From NCBI GenBank assembly GCA_964469215.1, contig CAYXYB010000012.1:1-64000 (forward strand): a stretch of DNA of 64,000 bases, read 5' to 3'. The DNA comes from SKPS01 sp964469215. Lineage in GTDB: Bacteria; Bacteroidota; Bacteroidia; Bacteroidales; SKPS01. The number at the start of each line of letters is the position of its first letter. Positions within the stretch are counted from its first letter, which is position 1. A model generated the notes under the pieces. The model saw only the letters and a program-made list of their open reading frames with translations. It did not search any database and was not told where the DNA came from. This document shows, piece after piece, positions 27,084 through 35,096 of the stretch. Made by a program: the position numbers and the translations under genes.

Positions 27084-27806
27084 TTATCTTAACCCTGTGA
27101 TAATCATTTGTAATCCAGATATTAACAGTAGGATTTCAACTAAAACAATGAAAGAGTCTCTCGAAAGTTTTTCGATAATTTTCTTACCTGCAAAACTGCC
27201 AGCTATCATTGCTATTCCTATAAAAAGTCCGTACAAGAGCTCCCTGGTTCCGATAAAAAGAAACCTTTTATAAACAAAGGCTTTGGTGACATGCATGATC
27301 AAAGCCGTAAAAGCTTCACTTGCAATATAAGCAGATGCTGCAAGATTTAGTCCAAGGAAGAAAGCTGCTCCCAGCGGCCCGGCACTTCCGGCAAGTCCTG
27401 ATAAAAACCCTGTCAATGAACCTCCAATCAACATTCCTTTATCACCTAAAGTGATTTTCCTTGTTCTAAGCCTGCGGTAAACGACTATAAGTATGAGTAA
27501 TGCCCCTATACCGATTTTTATTTTATTACTGTCGATGTGTGTGAACAGATAACTACCGGCAATTGAAAATGGGATTGCTGTAATAAGGAAAAATACAATT
27601 GGCCTCCATTTCAACTCTTTTCTGCCGAACCAGATTCTGGAACCGTTTCCGAATATCTGTCCTATGGTGAGAATTGGCACCGCTGCCTTTATTCCTACAA
27701 GGCCGGTAAGTATGGGAAGTAATAACAATGCTCCTCCAAAGCCTGCTGCCCCTGATATAGTTGCAGCAATAAACGCTACCAGAAATATCAGAATGAAGTC
27801 TGTCAT
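27084..27806 (-). CDS. TauE/SafE-family (DUF81) membrane permease
   Basis: 240 residues with about eight TM segments. The family's repeated motif is visible in both halves: AATISGAAGFGGALLLLPIL near residues 14-33 and GGSLTGFLSGLAGSAGPLGAAFFL near 128-151. Members export sulfite or small organosulfur anions or import unknown anions; the substrate cannot be told here. No sulfur gene is adjacent. The start gives a first TM helix straight away (MTDFILIFLVAFIAATISGA). Confidence 0.88.
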   Translation of the reverse strand: MTDFILIFLVAFIAATISGAAGFGGALLLLPILTGLVGIKAAVPILTIGQIFGNGSRIWFGRKELKWRPIVFFLITAIPFSIAGSYLFTHIDSNKIKIGIGALLILIVVYRRLRTRKITLGDKGMLIGGSLTGFLSGLAGSAGPLGAAFFLGLNLAASAYIASEAFTALIMHVTKAFVYKRFLFIGTRELLYGLFIGIAMIAGSFAGKKIIEKLSRDSFIVLVEILLLISGLQMIITGLR

Positions 27807-27999
27807 ATTCTTAGTTTAAGATTATCCCTGAAAAGCAATTCAAATTATGGGATTCAGTTTTCAAAGATCGGATAAAATAAGTTGGCCCTTTTAACTTTTG
27901 AGTGGGTAAACATTGAGAATATCTGAAAACTTTGTTTAAAACAGCAAGGAGTTACATTTCTAATTGTTTATTTTTGAATCCAGAAAGGATTGAACATCA

Positions 28000-28104
28000 G
28001 TAGCCCCGGGTTTGTGATCGTATCTAAAATCAAACCAAAGGCATGATGTAATCATTCCGGTCACTTAACCCGGGGCTACACTTATTCAACCCACGATGTG
28101 GGTT
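28000..28104. repeat. REP-like palindromic element
   Basis: gtagccccgggttt (28000-28013) and taacccggggctac (28066-28079) are inverted copies around a 52-nt spacer; a second short palindrome aacccacgatgtgggtt follows at 28088-28104. The gtagccccgggtt core with an aaccca tail resembles elements I know from Bacteroidota genomes that associate with IS200-like REP transposases. No such gene is in the window. Confidence 0.5.
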
Positions 28105-28174
28105 ATAGTCATTGACATTTATTTACCCACACAGAAGTACAAAGAACCATAAAATCCAATTCAAAACCAACACC

Positions 28175-29236
28175 ATGAAAAAGGCAGTCACAATCACAAT
28201 TACAAGCCTGATACTCACATCCATAATCTCAGGACTTGCTGCACAGCAAGCTGGTGAAGGGTGCGGGTCATCCGGGCCCCGGCACTATTTTAACATTTCA
28301 ATGACAGACCACCCGGAAAAACTTACGTTTTTAATAAACGAAGACCTGATTGTAGCAGTTGAATGTAAGGAGATACTTTTAATCCCCGTAACACAACTTA
28401 TTGACTCCGTTGTCTCTGATTTTCAGCAACGTCTTATGGGGATTGAAGATTCTCTTAACACATTTAAAACACCTTTACTGATAAAATTTCATCATTTGTA
28501 TAATGGGTTGGTGAAACTATCCGTAATTCGTAAGGATTCTTTGTTATATGAATCGGTCGGAAAATCAGGTGACGAAACATATCAAAACACTTTTTTTAAA
28601 TACACCATCGAATATCCGGTTGATGAAAGCAATACACTTGTTATCTATACCAACCGTCTTAATTTCACAGAATTCATTTCCGTTTCGGATATCAGGGGCC
28701 ATGTGATAAAAGCGCAGGCTGACATTATTTCACGTGATATACCACGTTTTGCTGCAAAAACGTGCACCTATATTATTAAAGATGGCATTATTGATTTGAA
28801 TGCTGCTCATATTCACAAATATGCCGACCGTGGTATTGGCATCACATTGAATACAGGATTGAGCTACCTTAACGGTGAATTTGTCCCCTCAATTTCGTTT
28901 CCGGTAGTGTATATGCAATCCAGAAAACAGGGTAAACCTATACAGGTGGGAATTTCATTTGACATTCTTTTGAGCATTGATAAGGAAAAACAATACAGGA
29001 TACGGGATAACTGGTATGCTGAGGCTTTGATAATCCCGGGTAAATCATATCCAACCTTTTTTGCCGGTTACCTTATTCATCGTGAAGGGGATCTGTTGCC
29101 TCCTGATGCCTGCCGTATTGGTGTGGATATTCCGGTGACAAAATCGGGCAACATCCGGCTGAGAAACGCATTTCATTTTTCACTGACGCACCCGGGGCAA
29201 AACCTGTTCGAAACCGGAATCAGAGTGGGGAGGTGA
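28175..29236 (+). CDS. secreted protein of unknown function, upstream of the rhodanese/arsC locus
   Basis: 353 residues from the ATG at 28175, giving a signal peptide (VTITITSLILTSIISGLAAQ). The mature protein starts with a Cys-Gly motif (GEGCGSSGPRH) and is rich in beta strands; the C-terminal ~130 residues (GIGITLNTGLSYLNGEF..., ISFDILLSIDKEK, NWYAEALIIPG, VDIPVTKSGNIRLRNAFHF) could form strands of an outer membrane or lipid-facing structure. I do not recognise the family. The last 43 codons have a ~80% identical counterpart twice further downstream (29977-30103, 35415-35541), fused behind a broken arsC start. Confidence 0.6.
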   Translation: MKKAVTITITSLILTSIISGLAAQQAGEGCGSSGPRHYFNISMTDHPEKLTFLINEDLIVAVECKEILLIPVTQLIDSVVSDFQQRLMGIEDSLNTFKTPLLIKFHHLYNGLVKLSVIRKDSLLYESVGKSGDETYQNTFFKYTIEYPVDESNTLVIYTNRLNFTEFISVSDIRGHVIKAQADIISRDIPRFAAKTCTYIIKDGIIDLNAAHIHKYADRGIGITLNTGLSYLNGEFVPSISFPVVYMQSRKQGKPIQVGISFDILLSIDKEKQYRIRDNWYAEALIIPGKSYPTFFAGYLIHREGDLLPPDACRIGVDIPVTKSGNIRLRNAFHFSLTHPGQNLFETGIRVGR

Positions 29237-29393
29237 TTATTTTCCTAAACTCCTCAACCCACTTGAGACACATCAGACCATCAGGAAGCACTTAAGAATA
29301 GTAAATCGTTAAAGTTATATCTTCGCAATTAATTGTCAGGTAACCCAAACAAACATCCGATATCTCTGTTTACAGATAAGATATAATCATTTT

Positions 29394-29846
29394 ATGAATA
29401 ATAACTATTTCGGGGAAAATGGTTTTAATAGCCGTGGTGTGCTTAACATCACGCCTTCTAAGGCTTATGCACTTTGTAATTATGGCGCTGTAATAATAGA
29501 CATAAGGGAGAATTACCATTCATTCCTGCATGCGTTTGATGTGCCTCAGCTCTTTTATTGCCCGTTAAGTGAAATTTCAACTCATATCGATAAAATACCA
29601 GTTGACCGTCCTGTAATCATTGCCGATGCAGCTGGGCTGAAAAGTATTGAAGCGGTAATATTACTTAATGAAAGCGGGTTCACTAATGTTGCAAATCTGG
29701 CCGGTGGCCTGCTTGAGTGGAACAGGGAGGCACTTCCTGTTAAGACCGATAAAACCAGGCGAATGTCCGGTTCATGCATGTGTATGCTGAAATACAGAGA
29801 GTTAAAAACCATCAATTTGCCCGATATAAATCCTGAAACAGACTAA
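29394..29846 (+). CDS. rhodanese-like protein without the active-site cysteine
   Basis: 150 residues. The rhodanese fold is readable: ITPSKAYALCNYGAVIIDIREN, DVPQLFYCPLSEI, the loop strand RPVIIADAAGLKSIEAVILL and NVANLAGGLLEWN. Active rhodaneses have C-R-x-G-x-R in the loop; here the position reads ADAAGLKS, so the cysteine is missing. A GSCMCML motif near the C-terminus adds a CxC pair. The gene ends 21 nt before the broken arsC copy, and this is the likely original place of arsC. A role in arsenic or sulfur handling is possible by context only. Confidence 0.7.
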   Translation: MNNNYFGENGFNSRGVLNITPSKAYALCNYGAVIIDIRENYHSFLHAFDVPQLFYCPLSEISTHIDKIPVDRPVIIADAAGLKSIEAVILLNESGFTNVANLAGGLLEWNREALPVKTDKTRRMSGSCMCMLKYRELKTINLPDINPETD

Positions 29847-29867
29847 TCGAATAATAAAATTAAAATC

Positions 29868-29987
29868 ATGAAAATTCTTATTCTTTGCACCGGAAATTCA
29901 TGCCGCAGCCAGATGGCGGAGGGGTTTCTGAGGTCTTTTAACCCTGCTTTTGAGGTGTTTTCGGCAGGAACGAAACCTGCCGTTTAG
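29868..29987 (+). pseudogene. arsC 5' fragment, copy 1
   Basis: 39 codons. It keeps the CX5R loop (CTGNSCR) and FNPAFEVFSAGTKPA, then stops because the frame enters a fragment of a different gene at the shared hexamer cctgcc. It differs from the complete arsC at 39480 at many positions, more than copies of a recent local duplication would, so the fragment came from another arsC allele. Confidence 0.85.
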
Positions 29988-30103
29988 GTGTGGATATTCC
30001 CCTTGCCAAATCGGGCAACAACCGGTTGAGAAACTCATTTCATTTTTCATTGACCCACCCCGGACAAAACCTGTTTGAAACGGGCAAAGGAGTTGGGAGA
30101 TGA
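29977..30103 (+). pseudogene. 3' fragment of a paralogue of the 28175 secreted-protein gene, copy 1
   Basis: Aligns without gaps to 29109-29236 (about 80% identity). Read in the frame of that gene it encodes CRLGVDIPLAKSGN, RLRNSFHFSLTHPGQNLFE and a terminal GVGR-stop, so the fragment is still in frame but has no start. Confidence 0.85.
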
Positions 30104-30165
30104 TGGTGTTTTATTTAAACTTGATCTAAATATACATTAAATTATTATTTTCGACATATATGTAT

Positions 30166-30173
30166 TATCTTTG
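30166..30173 (+). promoter_or_regulatory. -7 box upstream of the G-tract ORF, copy 1
   Basis: TATCTTTG fits TAnnTTTG and lies 20 nt upstream of the ATG at 30193. No good TTTG -33 element at the usual distance. Confidence 0.45.
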
Positions 30174-30192
30174 GGCATTAAATTTATAACTG

Positions 30193-30312
30193 ATGTTTAC
30201 CATGCTCATCATGTTTGTTAAACACTTTTGTAACCTGATTCAAGCTAAAGTTCAGGAATTAGTTACATTAAGGAATGATTTCAAAGTGAGTCCGTTCGGG
30301 GGGGGGGTATGA
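30193..30312 (+). CDS. short ORF with a frame-deciding G10 tract, copy 1
   Basis: 39 codons as sequenced, ending ...NDFKVSPFGGGV-stop, where the glycines and part of the valine codon are a run of ten G (30298-30307). With nine (or twelve) G the frame continues for 34 more codons to a TAA near 30410, with protein-like sequence (YDADIQSIVFLYDLIIRKTE...), giving about 72 residues; with eleven G it continues in another frame. The first part contains an amphipathic helix (NLIQAKVQELVTLRNDF). The family is unknown. It could be an on/off switch by slippage or a gene with a sequencing error. Confidence 0.45.
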   Translation: MFTMLIMFVKHFCNLIQAKVQELVTLRNDFKVSPFGGGV

Positions 30313-30319
30313 TGCTGAT

Positions 30320-30546
30320 ATACAGAGCATTGTGTTCTTATATGATCTTATTATCCGGAAGACGGAATGTGATTTTCTACATGGAGCAGTGATTTCTGTT
30401 CAATTCGTTTAAGTAAAGACCACGAAATCAATTTTTTTAACGGGAAAGAACAATTTTATTTTTTTTCTCTTCATCAGACTATTTCAATGCAAAGTGATTT
30501 AAGTCGATGAAGAGGTGCATGTTAACAATTATATAGAACATTTTAT
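30320..30546 (+). other. leader DNA of gene A, copy 1, up to the IS
   Basis: No ORF other than the alternative reading of the G-tract ORF. The stretch near 30420-30490 is T-rich (tttttttaacggg, attttattttttttctctt). It is present unbroken in copy 2, directly upstream of gene A, and likely carries its promoter or 5' leader. Confidence 0.4.
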
Positions 30547-30555
30547 AAAACATAA
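30547..30555. repeat. 9-bp target duplication, left
   Basis: aaaacataa, repeated at 31792-31800 on the other side of the IS and present once at the matching place in copy 2 (about 35985-35993). Confidence 0.9.
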
Positions 30556-31791
30556 CTTAGTACATGACAAAAATTCATAATGTTTTGAATGACAATGCTA
30601 TATGTTGATAACTTAATGATAACTAATTTTAAAAAGATGCTATAAAACCCTGGCATTCTGCATCTTAGATTCAAATCACTACAAATGGATCGGAGATACA
30701 CGAACACCAGGGTAGAGAGTAAAAATACCATTTTATTCGCAACATTATCAAAAATTTTTGGGGACAGTATGAATCTGGCCCGAATCAAGTTCTTTGGCTT
30801 ATTTATCTGTGCTCTATGCAAGGTTCAAACGGTCTGTTTTGAGAAAATCGCAGCAGGCTTTGACTCCCCGGCAAGAGTGGATTCTTCTCTACGCAGGATT
30901 CAGCGATTCATTGCCGAATACCTGCTGGACACAAAGCTGATTGCACGCTTTGTGTTCACCTTGTTGCCGCACCATCCACCTTACCGCCTGACCATGGATA
31001 GGACCAACTGGAAATTTGGGTCATCCAATATCAATATCCTGGTATTGGCCGTGGTCTATCAGGGTGTAGCCTTCCCTCTGCTGTACAAGATGTTGCCAAA
31101 GTTTGGCAACTCTTCAACGCAGGAGCGGATCACCATAATGGAAGAGTTCATCGGGCTGTTTGGCAGCGATTGCATCGAATGCCTGCTGGCTGACCGTGAG
31201 TTTGTCGGAGAGGAGTGGCTCGGTTATCTTAACCATCGGCGTATCCAATACCACATTCGAATCCGGGAGAATTTCCGGGTTGACATCCCTAAAAACGGAC
31301 ATCATGTAAAAGCATCCTGGATGTTTAACCACGTAAAGATCAATCAGTATGCATTCTATCAAGGGATTGTCAAAGTCAATGGTCAACTATGCTACCTGTC
31401 AGCTTCCAGAATCAAAAACCGACAAGGGACCCCCGAATTGCAGATCATTGTTTCCTTCAATAAACCTGAAGAATCGCAGTCATTATACAAAGAACGCTGG
31501 CAGATTGAATCTGCATTTAAAGCACTGAAATCAAGCGGTTTTAATATTGAAGACACGCACTTGACCGATTTGGATCGCATTAACAAACTACTGGCGCTTG
31601 TGCTTTTTGCCTTTACCTGGGCTTACCTTGCAGGGATTTTCCTTGACTCGCTTCGTCCCATTAAGATCAAAAAGCACGGCAGAAAAGCCAAGAGCCTATT
31701 CAAATACGGATTAACCTATTTGGCAAGTGTCCTGTATTCCAATGATTTAGATAAATTTAGTGAGTGTTGTAAATTTTTGTCATGTACTTAG
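30556..31791 (+). mobile_element. IS4-family insertion sequence
   Basis: 1236 nt. The ends cttagtacatgacaaaaatt (left) and its complement at the right (…ttttgtcatgtacttag) match at 19 of 20 positions. Flanked by the 9-bp duplication aaaacataa. Comparison with copy 2 of the tandem unit gives the empty site. One transposase gene, intact. It separates the G-tract ORF and the leader from gene A of copy 1. Confidence 0.95.
30685..31791 (+). CDS. IS4-family DDE transposase
   Basis: 368 residues. Catalytic residues: D105 in RLTMDRTNW, D170 in CLLADREFVG and E275 in YKERWQIESAFKALK. The last fits the IS4 signature Y-(2)-R-(3)-E-(6)-K exactly (Y268, R271, E275, K282). The stop codon TAG is formed by the last three bases of the right terminal repeat, so the gene runs to the very end of the element. 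The frame is intact and the element may be active. Confidence 0.95.
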   Translation: MDRRYTNTRVESKNTILFATLSKIFGDSMNLARIKFFGLFICALCKVQTVCFEKIAAGFDSPARVDSSLRRIQRFIAEYLLDTKLIARFVFTLLPHHPPYRLTMDRTNWKFGSSNINILVLAVVYQGVAFPLLYKMLPKFGNSSTQERITIMEEFIGLFGSDCIECLLADREFVGEEWLGYLNHRRIQYHIRIRENFRVDIPKNGHHVKASWMFNHVKINQYAFYQGIVKVNGQLCYLSASRIKNRQGTPELQIIVSFNKPEESQSLYKERWQIESAFKALKSSGFNIEDTHLTDLDRINKLLALVLFAFTWAYLAGIFLDSLRPIKIKKHGRKAKSLFKYGLTYLASVLYSNDLDKFSECCKFLSCT

Positions 31792-31800
31792 AAAACATAA
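31792..31800. repeat. 9-bp target duplication, right
   Basis: Second copy of aaaacataa, directly after the IS and 11 nt before the gene A start codon. Confidence 0.9.
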
Positions 31801-31811
31801 TACTAAAAGTA

Positions 31812-33386
31812 ATGAAGAATATTGTAATATTGATTTGTATCGTAATAATGTGTCTGCATGGTAATAGTCAGGAAAGTGTTATCAGGTTATCACCTGAATT
31901 TGGCCAGGGTTATGTAGTGCTTGATGAATTGAACCATGATGTGAATTACTGGGAACTTCAAATTTTTTCAATGACATATGACTCAAATGGTGAAATTGTA
32001 TATGAACTATCTGAGATCATAGAACTTGTTGGGAAGAATTATACTCGAATCAGCAATGAGTATATTACTAATGAAGGATATTCACTGAGAGTAATAGGTC
32101 ATTTAGGAAGTGGTAATTATATTCAGGAGGATATTGTAATTTCAAAAATCAAGGGAGATGTCTATGGAGGCATTCCATATGATCAATGCAAAACATGGAT
32201 TTGCAATGGATTGACCTATGGATATGAAATACGGCAAATGGTTAGGACTAATGATCCTGATTATACTTATCTCAAAGTTGGTTTGGCTTTTTCCCTTGAT
32301 AATCCAATTTATCAGTATTTTGATGAATACAATTTCAATCAGATCTCAAATAACACTTATGTTAACTGGCCGGGTATGAATCCGATATGGTTCTTTAATT
32401 ATTATGCGGTTAATTATCAAAACATTTTAGATGCAAAATCCTTCCCGGGGAAAGCAGCACCATGGATTATCAAAATAGCACATGATAACATGAATCCGAA
32501 ATATGATGGGCAAAATAATATCATTACATCCAACTGGATATATGGTGTTGCCAAAGGGTTGGGTCCTTGGAGCGGATCATATCAGAATGATTGTATCATG
32601 ACAACCCCCGGATTAACATATGGTCCCTGTTATTACCCTCCGGGGAATTCATCTATACAGAATCTAAATGAGGCTATTCTTATCATGAATACATACACAA
32701 CACCATCACTTTGTGGTTGGCCAGATTATATTTGTAATGTTACTCCCAATGCAGCTCCACCGCCTTGGCTTGGGGGTTTGATAAAAAATCTGCCTCTTGA
32801 CACAAACAAGCTCAAATCCATATTGTTTTATTGGGATCTTGTTAAACTTGCCGATAAGTCAATAAATGGAGAAAATACAGGTAACTGGTGGGAGAATTAC
32901 CATTCAATTTCCCTTACCGACCTGGCAAATTCAGGGAATGAGATATTTAATGTAAAGATATCCGATGTAATAATTGATGGAATTCCTGACGAAATACCAA
33001 TTTATCTACCGGAAGGTTTGTATTTAATCGGGGTGTCTGACAATGAGGGTAATTATATTCCGATTATAAAAGAAGTTCCATATTCGGAATACGAGGGTTT
33101 GTCGCCATTGGCAAATGAATTAAGTGTAAATATTTATCCTGTACCACACACAGAAAACTGTTTTAATATGGCATTAAGTTCTGGTGCTGATGCAGAAATG
33201 GTAATACAGTACAAGCTATTCAACAACCAATCACATCTGTTGCATGAATCTACTATAATTATTGGCCCTGAAGCATCAGAAACTTTATGGACATGTCCTG
33301 ATGAAGGATTGACGACAGGAATTCTTTACCATACTTATATGTTTGAGGATGCATCATATAAGACTGTCTGTACGGTGAAAAACTAA
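31812..33386 (+). CDS. secreted protein A of the tandem unit, copy 1
   Basis: 524 residues from the ATG at 31812 (the longer frame begins inside the IS and is an artefact of the insertion). Signal peptide NIVILICIVIMCLHGNSQ. The mature protein has an N-terminal beta domain, a Trp/Tyr/Asn-rich middle with several Cys (QCKTWICNGLTYGYE; CIMTTPGLTYGPCYYPPG; LCGWPDYICNV) and a C-terminal ~90 residues (SVNIYPVPHTENCFNMALSSGADAEMVIQYKLFN) resembling a T9SS sorting domain variant. The family is unknown. It is identical by eye to copy 2 except for a patch at 32373-32690. Gene B follows. Confidence 0.75.
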   Translation: MKNIVILICIVIMCLHGNSQESVIRLSPEFGQGYVVLDELNHDVNYWELQIFSMTYDSNGEIVYELSEIIELVGKNYTRISNEYITNEGYSLRVIGHLGSGNYIQEDIVISKIKGDVYGGIPYDQCKTWICNGLTYGYEIRQMVRTNDPDYTYLKVGLAFSLDNPIYQYFDEYNFNQISNNTYVNWPGMNPIWFFNYYAVNYQNILDAKSFPGKAAPWIIKIAHDNMNPKYDGQNNIITSNWIYGVAKGLGPWSGSYQNDCIMTTPGLTYGPCYYPPGNSSIQNLNEAILIMNTYTTPSLCGWPDYICNVTPNAAPPPWLGGLIKNLPLDTNKLKSILFYWDLVKLADKSINGENTGNWWENYHSISLTDLANSGNEIFNVKISDVIIDGIPDEIPIYLPEGLYLIGVSDNEGNYIPIIKEVPYSEYEGLSPLANELSVNIYPVPHTENCFNMALSSGADAEMVIQYKLFNNQSHLLHESTIIIGPEASETLWTCPDEGLTTGILYHTYMFEDASYKTVCTVKN

Positions 33387-33393
33387 ATATGAA

Positions 33394-33453
33394 AATCATC
33401 TCCGGAATTAAAGACAGATCTTTAAGGTGTTTTTTGTCATTCCGGAGATGATT
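33394..33453. terminator. perfect hairpin between genes A and B, copy 1
   Basis: aatcatctccggaat (33394-33408) and its exact complement (33439-33453) enclose a 30-nt loop that contains agatcttt and a T run. There is no T tail after the stem, so it is either a weak or unusual terminator or a processing/attenuation structure between A and B. Confidence 0.5.
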
Positions 33454-33512
33454 CAGGCTGCCATACAGAAGTAATTCATAGTTTTGATAAATAATTTTAA
33501 TACGTGTGTTTT

Positions 33513-35096
33513 ATGAACAAGACATTATTTTTGTTATTGTTTTTAGTTCTGCTGATAATAGATGGTAATGCCCAGACAACAATTACAAGGCAAAAGTCAT
33601 ATGGCGGATCACAAGTAGATTTTTATCCGAAGATATTAAATATAGGTGACGCATTTATTATCGGTGGATCATCTCAATCCGGAATCTCAGGTGACAAGAC
33701 AGAGCCTTCACGGGGATTTGAAGATTTCTGGATACTGAAAGTTGACACCGGATTCAACATAATCTGGCAAAAGACATTGGGCGGAAGTAAATCTGATGTT
33801 TTGAACGACCTAATCCTTACCCATGACTCGTGCTTGCTGTTGTTAGGCACATCAGCATCTGACAGTTCAGGCGAGAAAAGTCAGAACAACTACGGTGATT
33901 GCGATTTCTGGCTTGTGAAAATGTCGCTAAGCGGAAGCATTCTGTGGCAGAAGACAATTGGAGGTAACGGAAACGATGAAGCTTCGGTTGTGTATGAACT
34001 GACTGATGGTTCAATACTGATTGGAGGTTCATCACAATCCGACAGTTCAGGGTTGAAAACTCAAAACAGGCGAGGAATAAGAGATTATTGGCTGTTGCGA
34101 CTCGACATGCAAGGTAATATTTTATGGGACAGAACCTATGGCGGCAACAATACCGAATTCATGAATTCTGGTACGTTGATCAACGACAGTCTGATAATTA
34201 TTTCCGGTTGGTCTGATTCGCCAGCCTCAGGAGAAAAGACTACAAATTCATACGGTTATTATGATGTCTGGATTTTATGTGTAAACTTAAACGGGGATAT
34301 TTTATGGGATAAAGGTCTTGGCGGGAATGGTTGGGATGGTAAAGGATTTCCAGTGTTTTTAGACAATAAACTGTATATCATAGCTTCTTCAGATTCTGAC
34401 ATATCGGGGTTAAAAAGTGAGAACAGCCGTGGTGCCTTGGATATTTGGATTCTGAGATTGGATATGACAGGAGCAGTTATTTGGGATATAACAATTGGCG
34501 GTGATAAAGATGATGGTATAGAAAGTGTATTTGTGGTTAATGATCAATATTTTATTCTTACTGCCTCGTCTTTATCAGGGATTTCGGGTGAGAAGACAGA
34601 ATCGGCGAGAGGATTTTCCGATTATTGGATGCTAGCGGTTGATTCTACAGGTAACATAATGTGGCAAAAAGCAGTTGGAGGAACTGACAGAGATGGTAGT
34701 ATGAATACGATTAAGGTTGGTTCCGGCAGGTTTATTGTATGTGGAGACTCACAATCAGGCATTTCAGGAGATAAAACCCTACCCTGTATAGGGATGTCCG
34801 ATTTCTGGCTAGTAGAATTTGAAGTTGAAACGGGGATAAGCGAATATTATACCGGGAAACATATTGTAAAGGCCTATCCCAATCCTGCAGAAGATATTCT
34901 GAAAATAGAGACCGGTACCAATGCTTCTATATCAGAGCTATACATAATTGATATTTGTGGCAAAACAGTCAGGGCATTGATTGTAAACGGGTCAACAGAA
35001 GAGGTTGATATAAGAGATCTTCCGGCAGGAGTTTATATCCTTAAAACCAGGATCTCGGATGGCTACCTGGAGGTCAACAGGTTTGTGAAGAGATAG
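33513..35096 (+). CDS. T9SS-exported repeat protein B (probable seven-bladed propeller), copy 1
   Basis: 527 residues from the ATG at 33513. Signal peptide TLFLLLFLVLLIIDGNAQ. Then seven repeats of about 53 residues, each with SGxKT...G..DxWIL..D..GNIxWxKTxGG (for example IIWQKTLGG, ILWQKTIGG, ILWDRTYGG, ILWDKGLGG, VIWDITIGG, IMWQKAVGG), which suits a seven-bladed beta propeller. The C-terminus is a T9SS type A domain (IVKAYPNPAEDILKIET ... YIIDICGKTV ... DLPAGVYILKTR). The cargo is probably surface bound; ligand unknown. Repeats 2-3 and the two ends are nearly identical to copy 2; repeats 4-7 differ strongly. Confidence 0.85.
   Translation: MNKTLFLLLFLVLLIIDGNAQTTITRQKSYGGSQVDFYPKILNIGDAFIIGGSSQSGISGDKTEPSRGFEDFWILKVDTGFNIIWQKTLGGSKSDVLNDLILTHDSCLLLLGTSASDSSGEKSQNNYGDCDFWLVKMSLSGSILWQKTIGGNGNDEASVVYELTDGSILIGGSSQSDSSGLKTQNRRGIRDYWLLRLDMQGNILWDRTYGGNNTEFMNSGTLINDSLIIISGWSDSPASGEKTTNSYGYYDVWILCVNLNGDILWDKGLGGNGWDGKGFPVFLDNKLYIIASSDSDISGLKSENSRGALDIWILRLDMTGAVIWDITIGGDKDDGIESVFVVNDQYFILTASSLSGISGEKTESARGFSDYWMLAVDSTGNIMWQKAVGGTDRDGSMNTIKVGSGRFIVCGDSQSGISGDKTLPCIGMSDFWLVEFEVETGISEYYTGKHIVKAYPNPAEDILKIETGTNASISELYIIDICGKTVRALIVNGSTEEVDIRDLPAGVYILKTRISDGYLEVNRFVKR

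Noticed and set aside
24312..27806. A defence island around the S9 peptidase, SEC-C and TauE genes
   Set aside because: None of the genes carries nuclease, helicase or NTPase motifs, and each seems separately transcribed.
28000..28104. CRISPR-like repeat
   Set aside because: Only one palindromic pair is present, with no regular repeat-spacer series and no cas genes.
31782..31811. Start of gene A (copy 1) at the ATG inside the IS end
   Set aside because: Those ten codons come from the IS terminal repeat; copy 2 lacks them and the signal peptide starts at the internal ATG.
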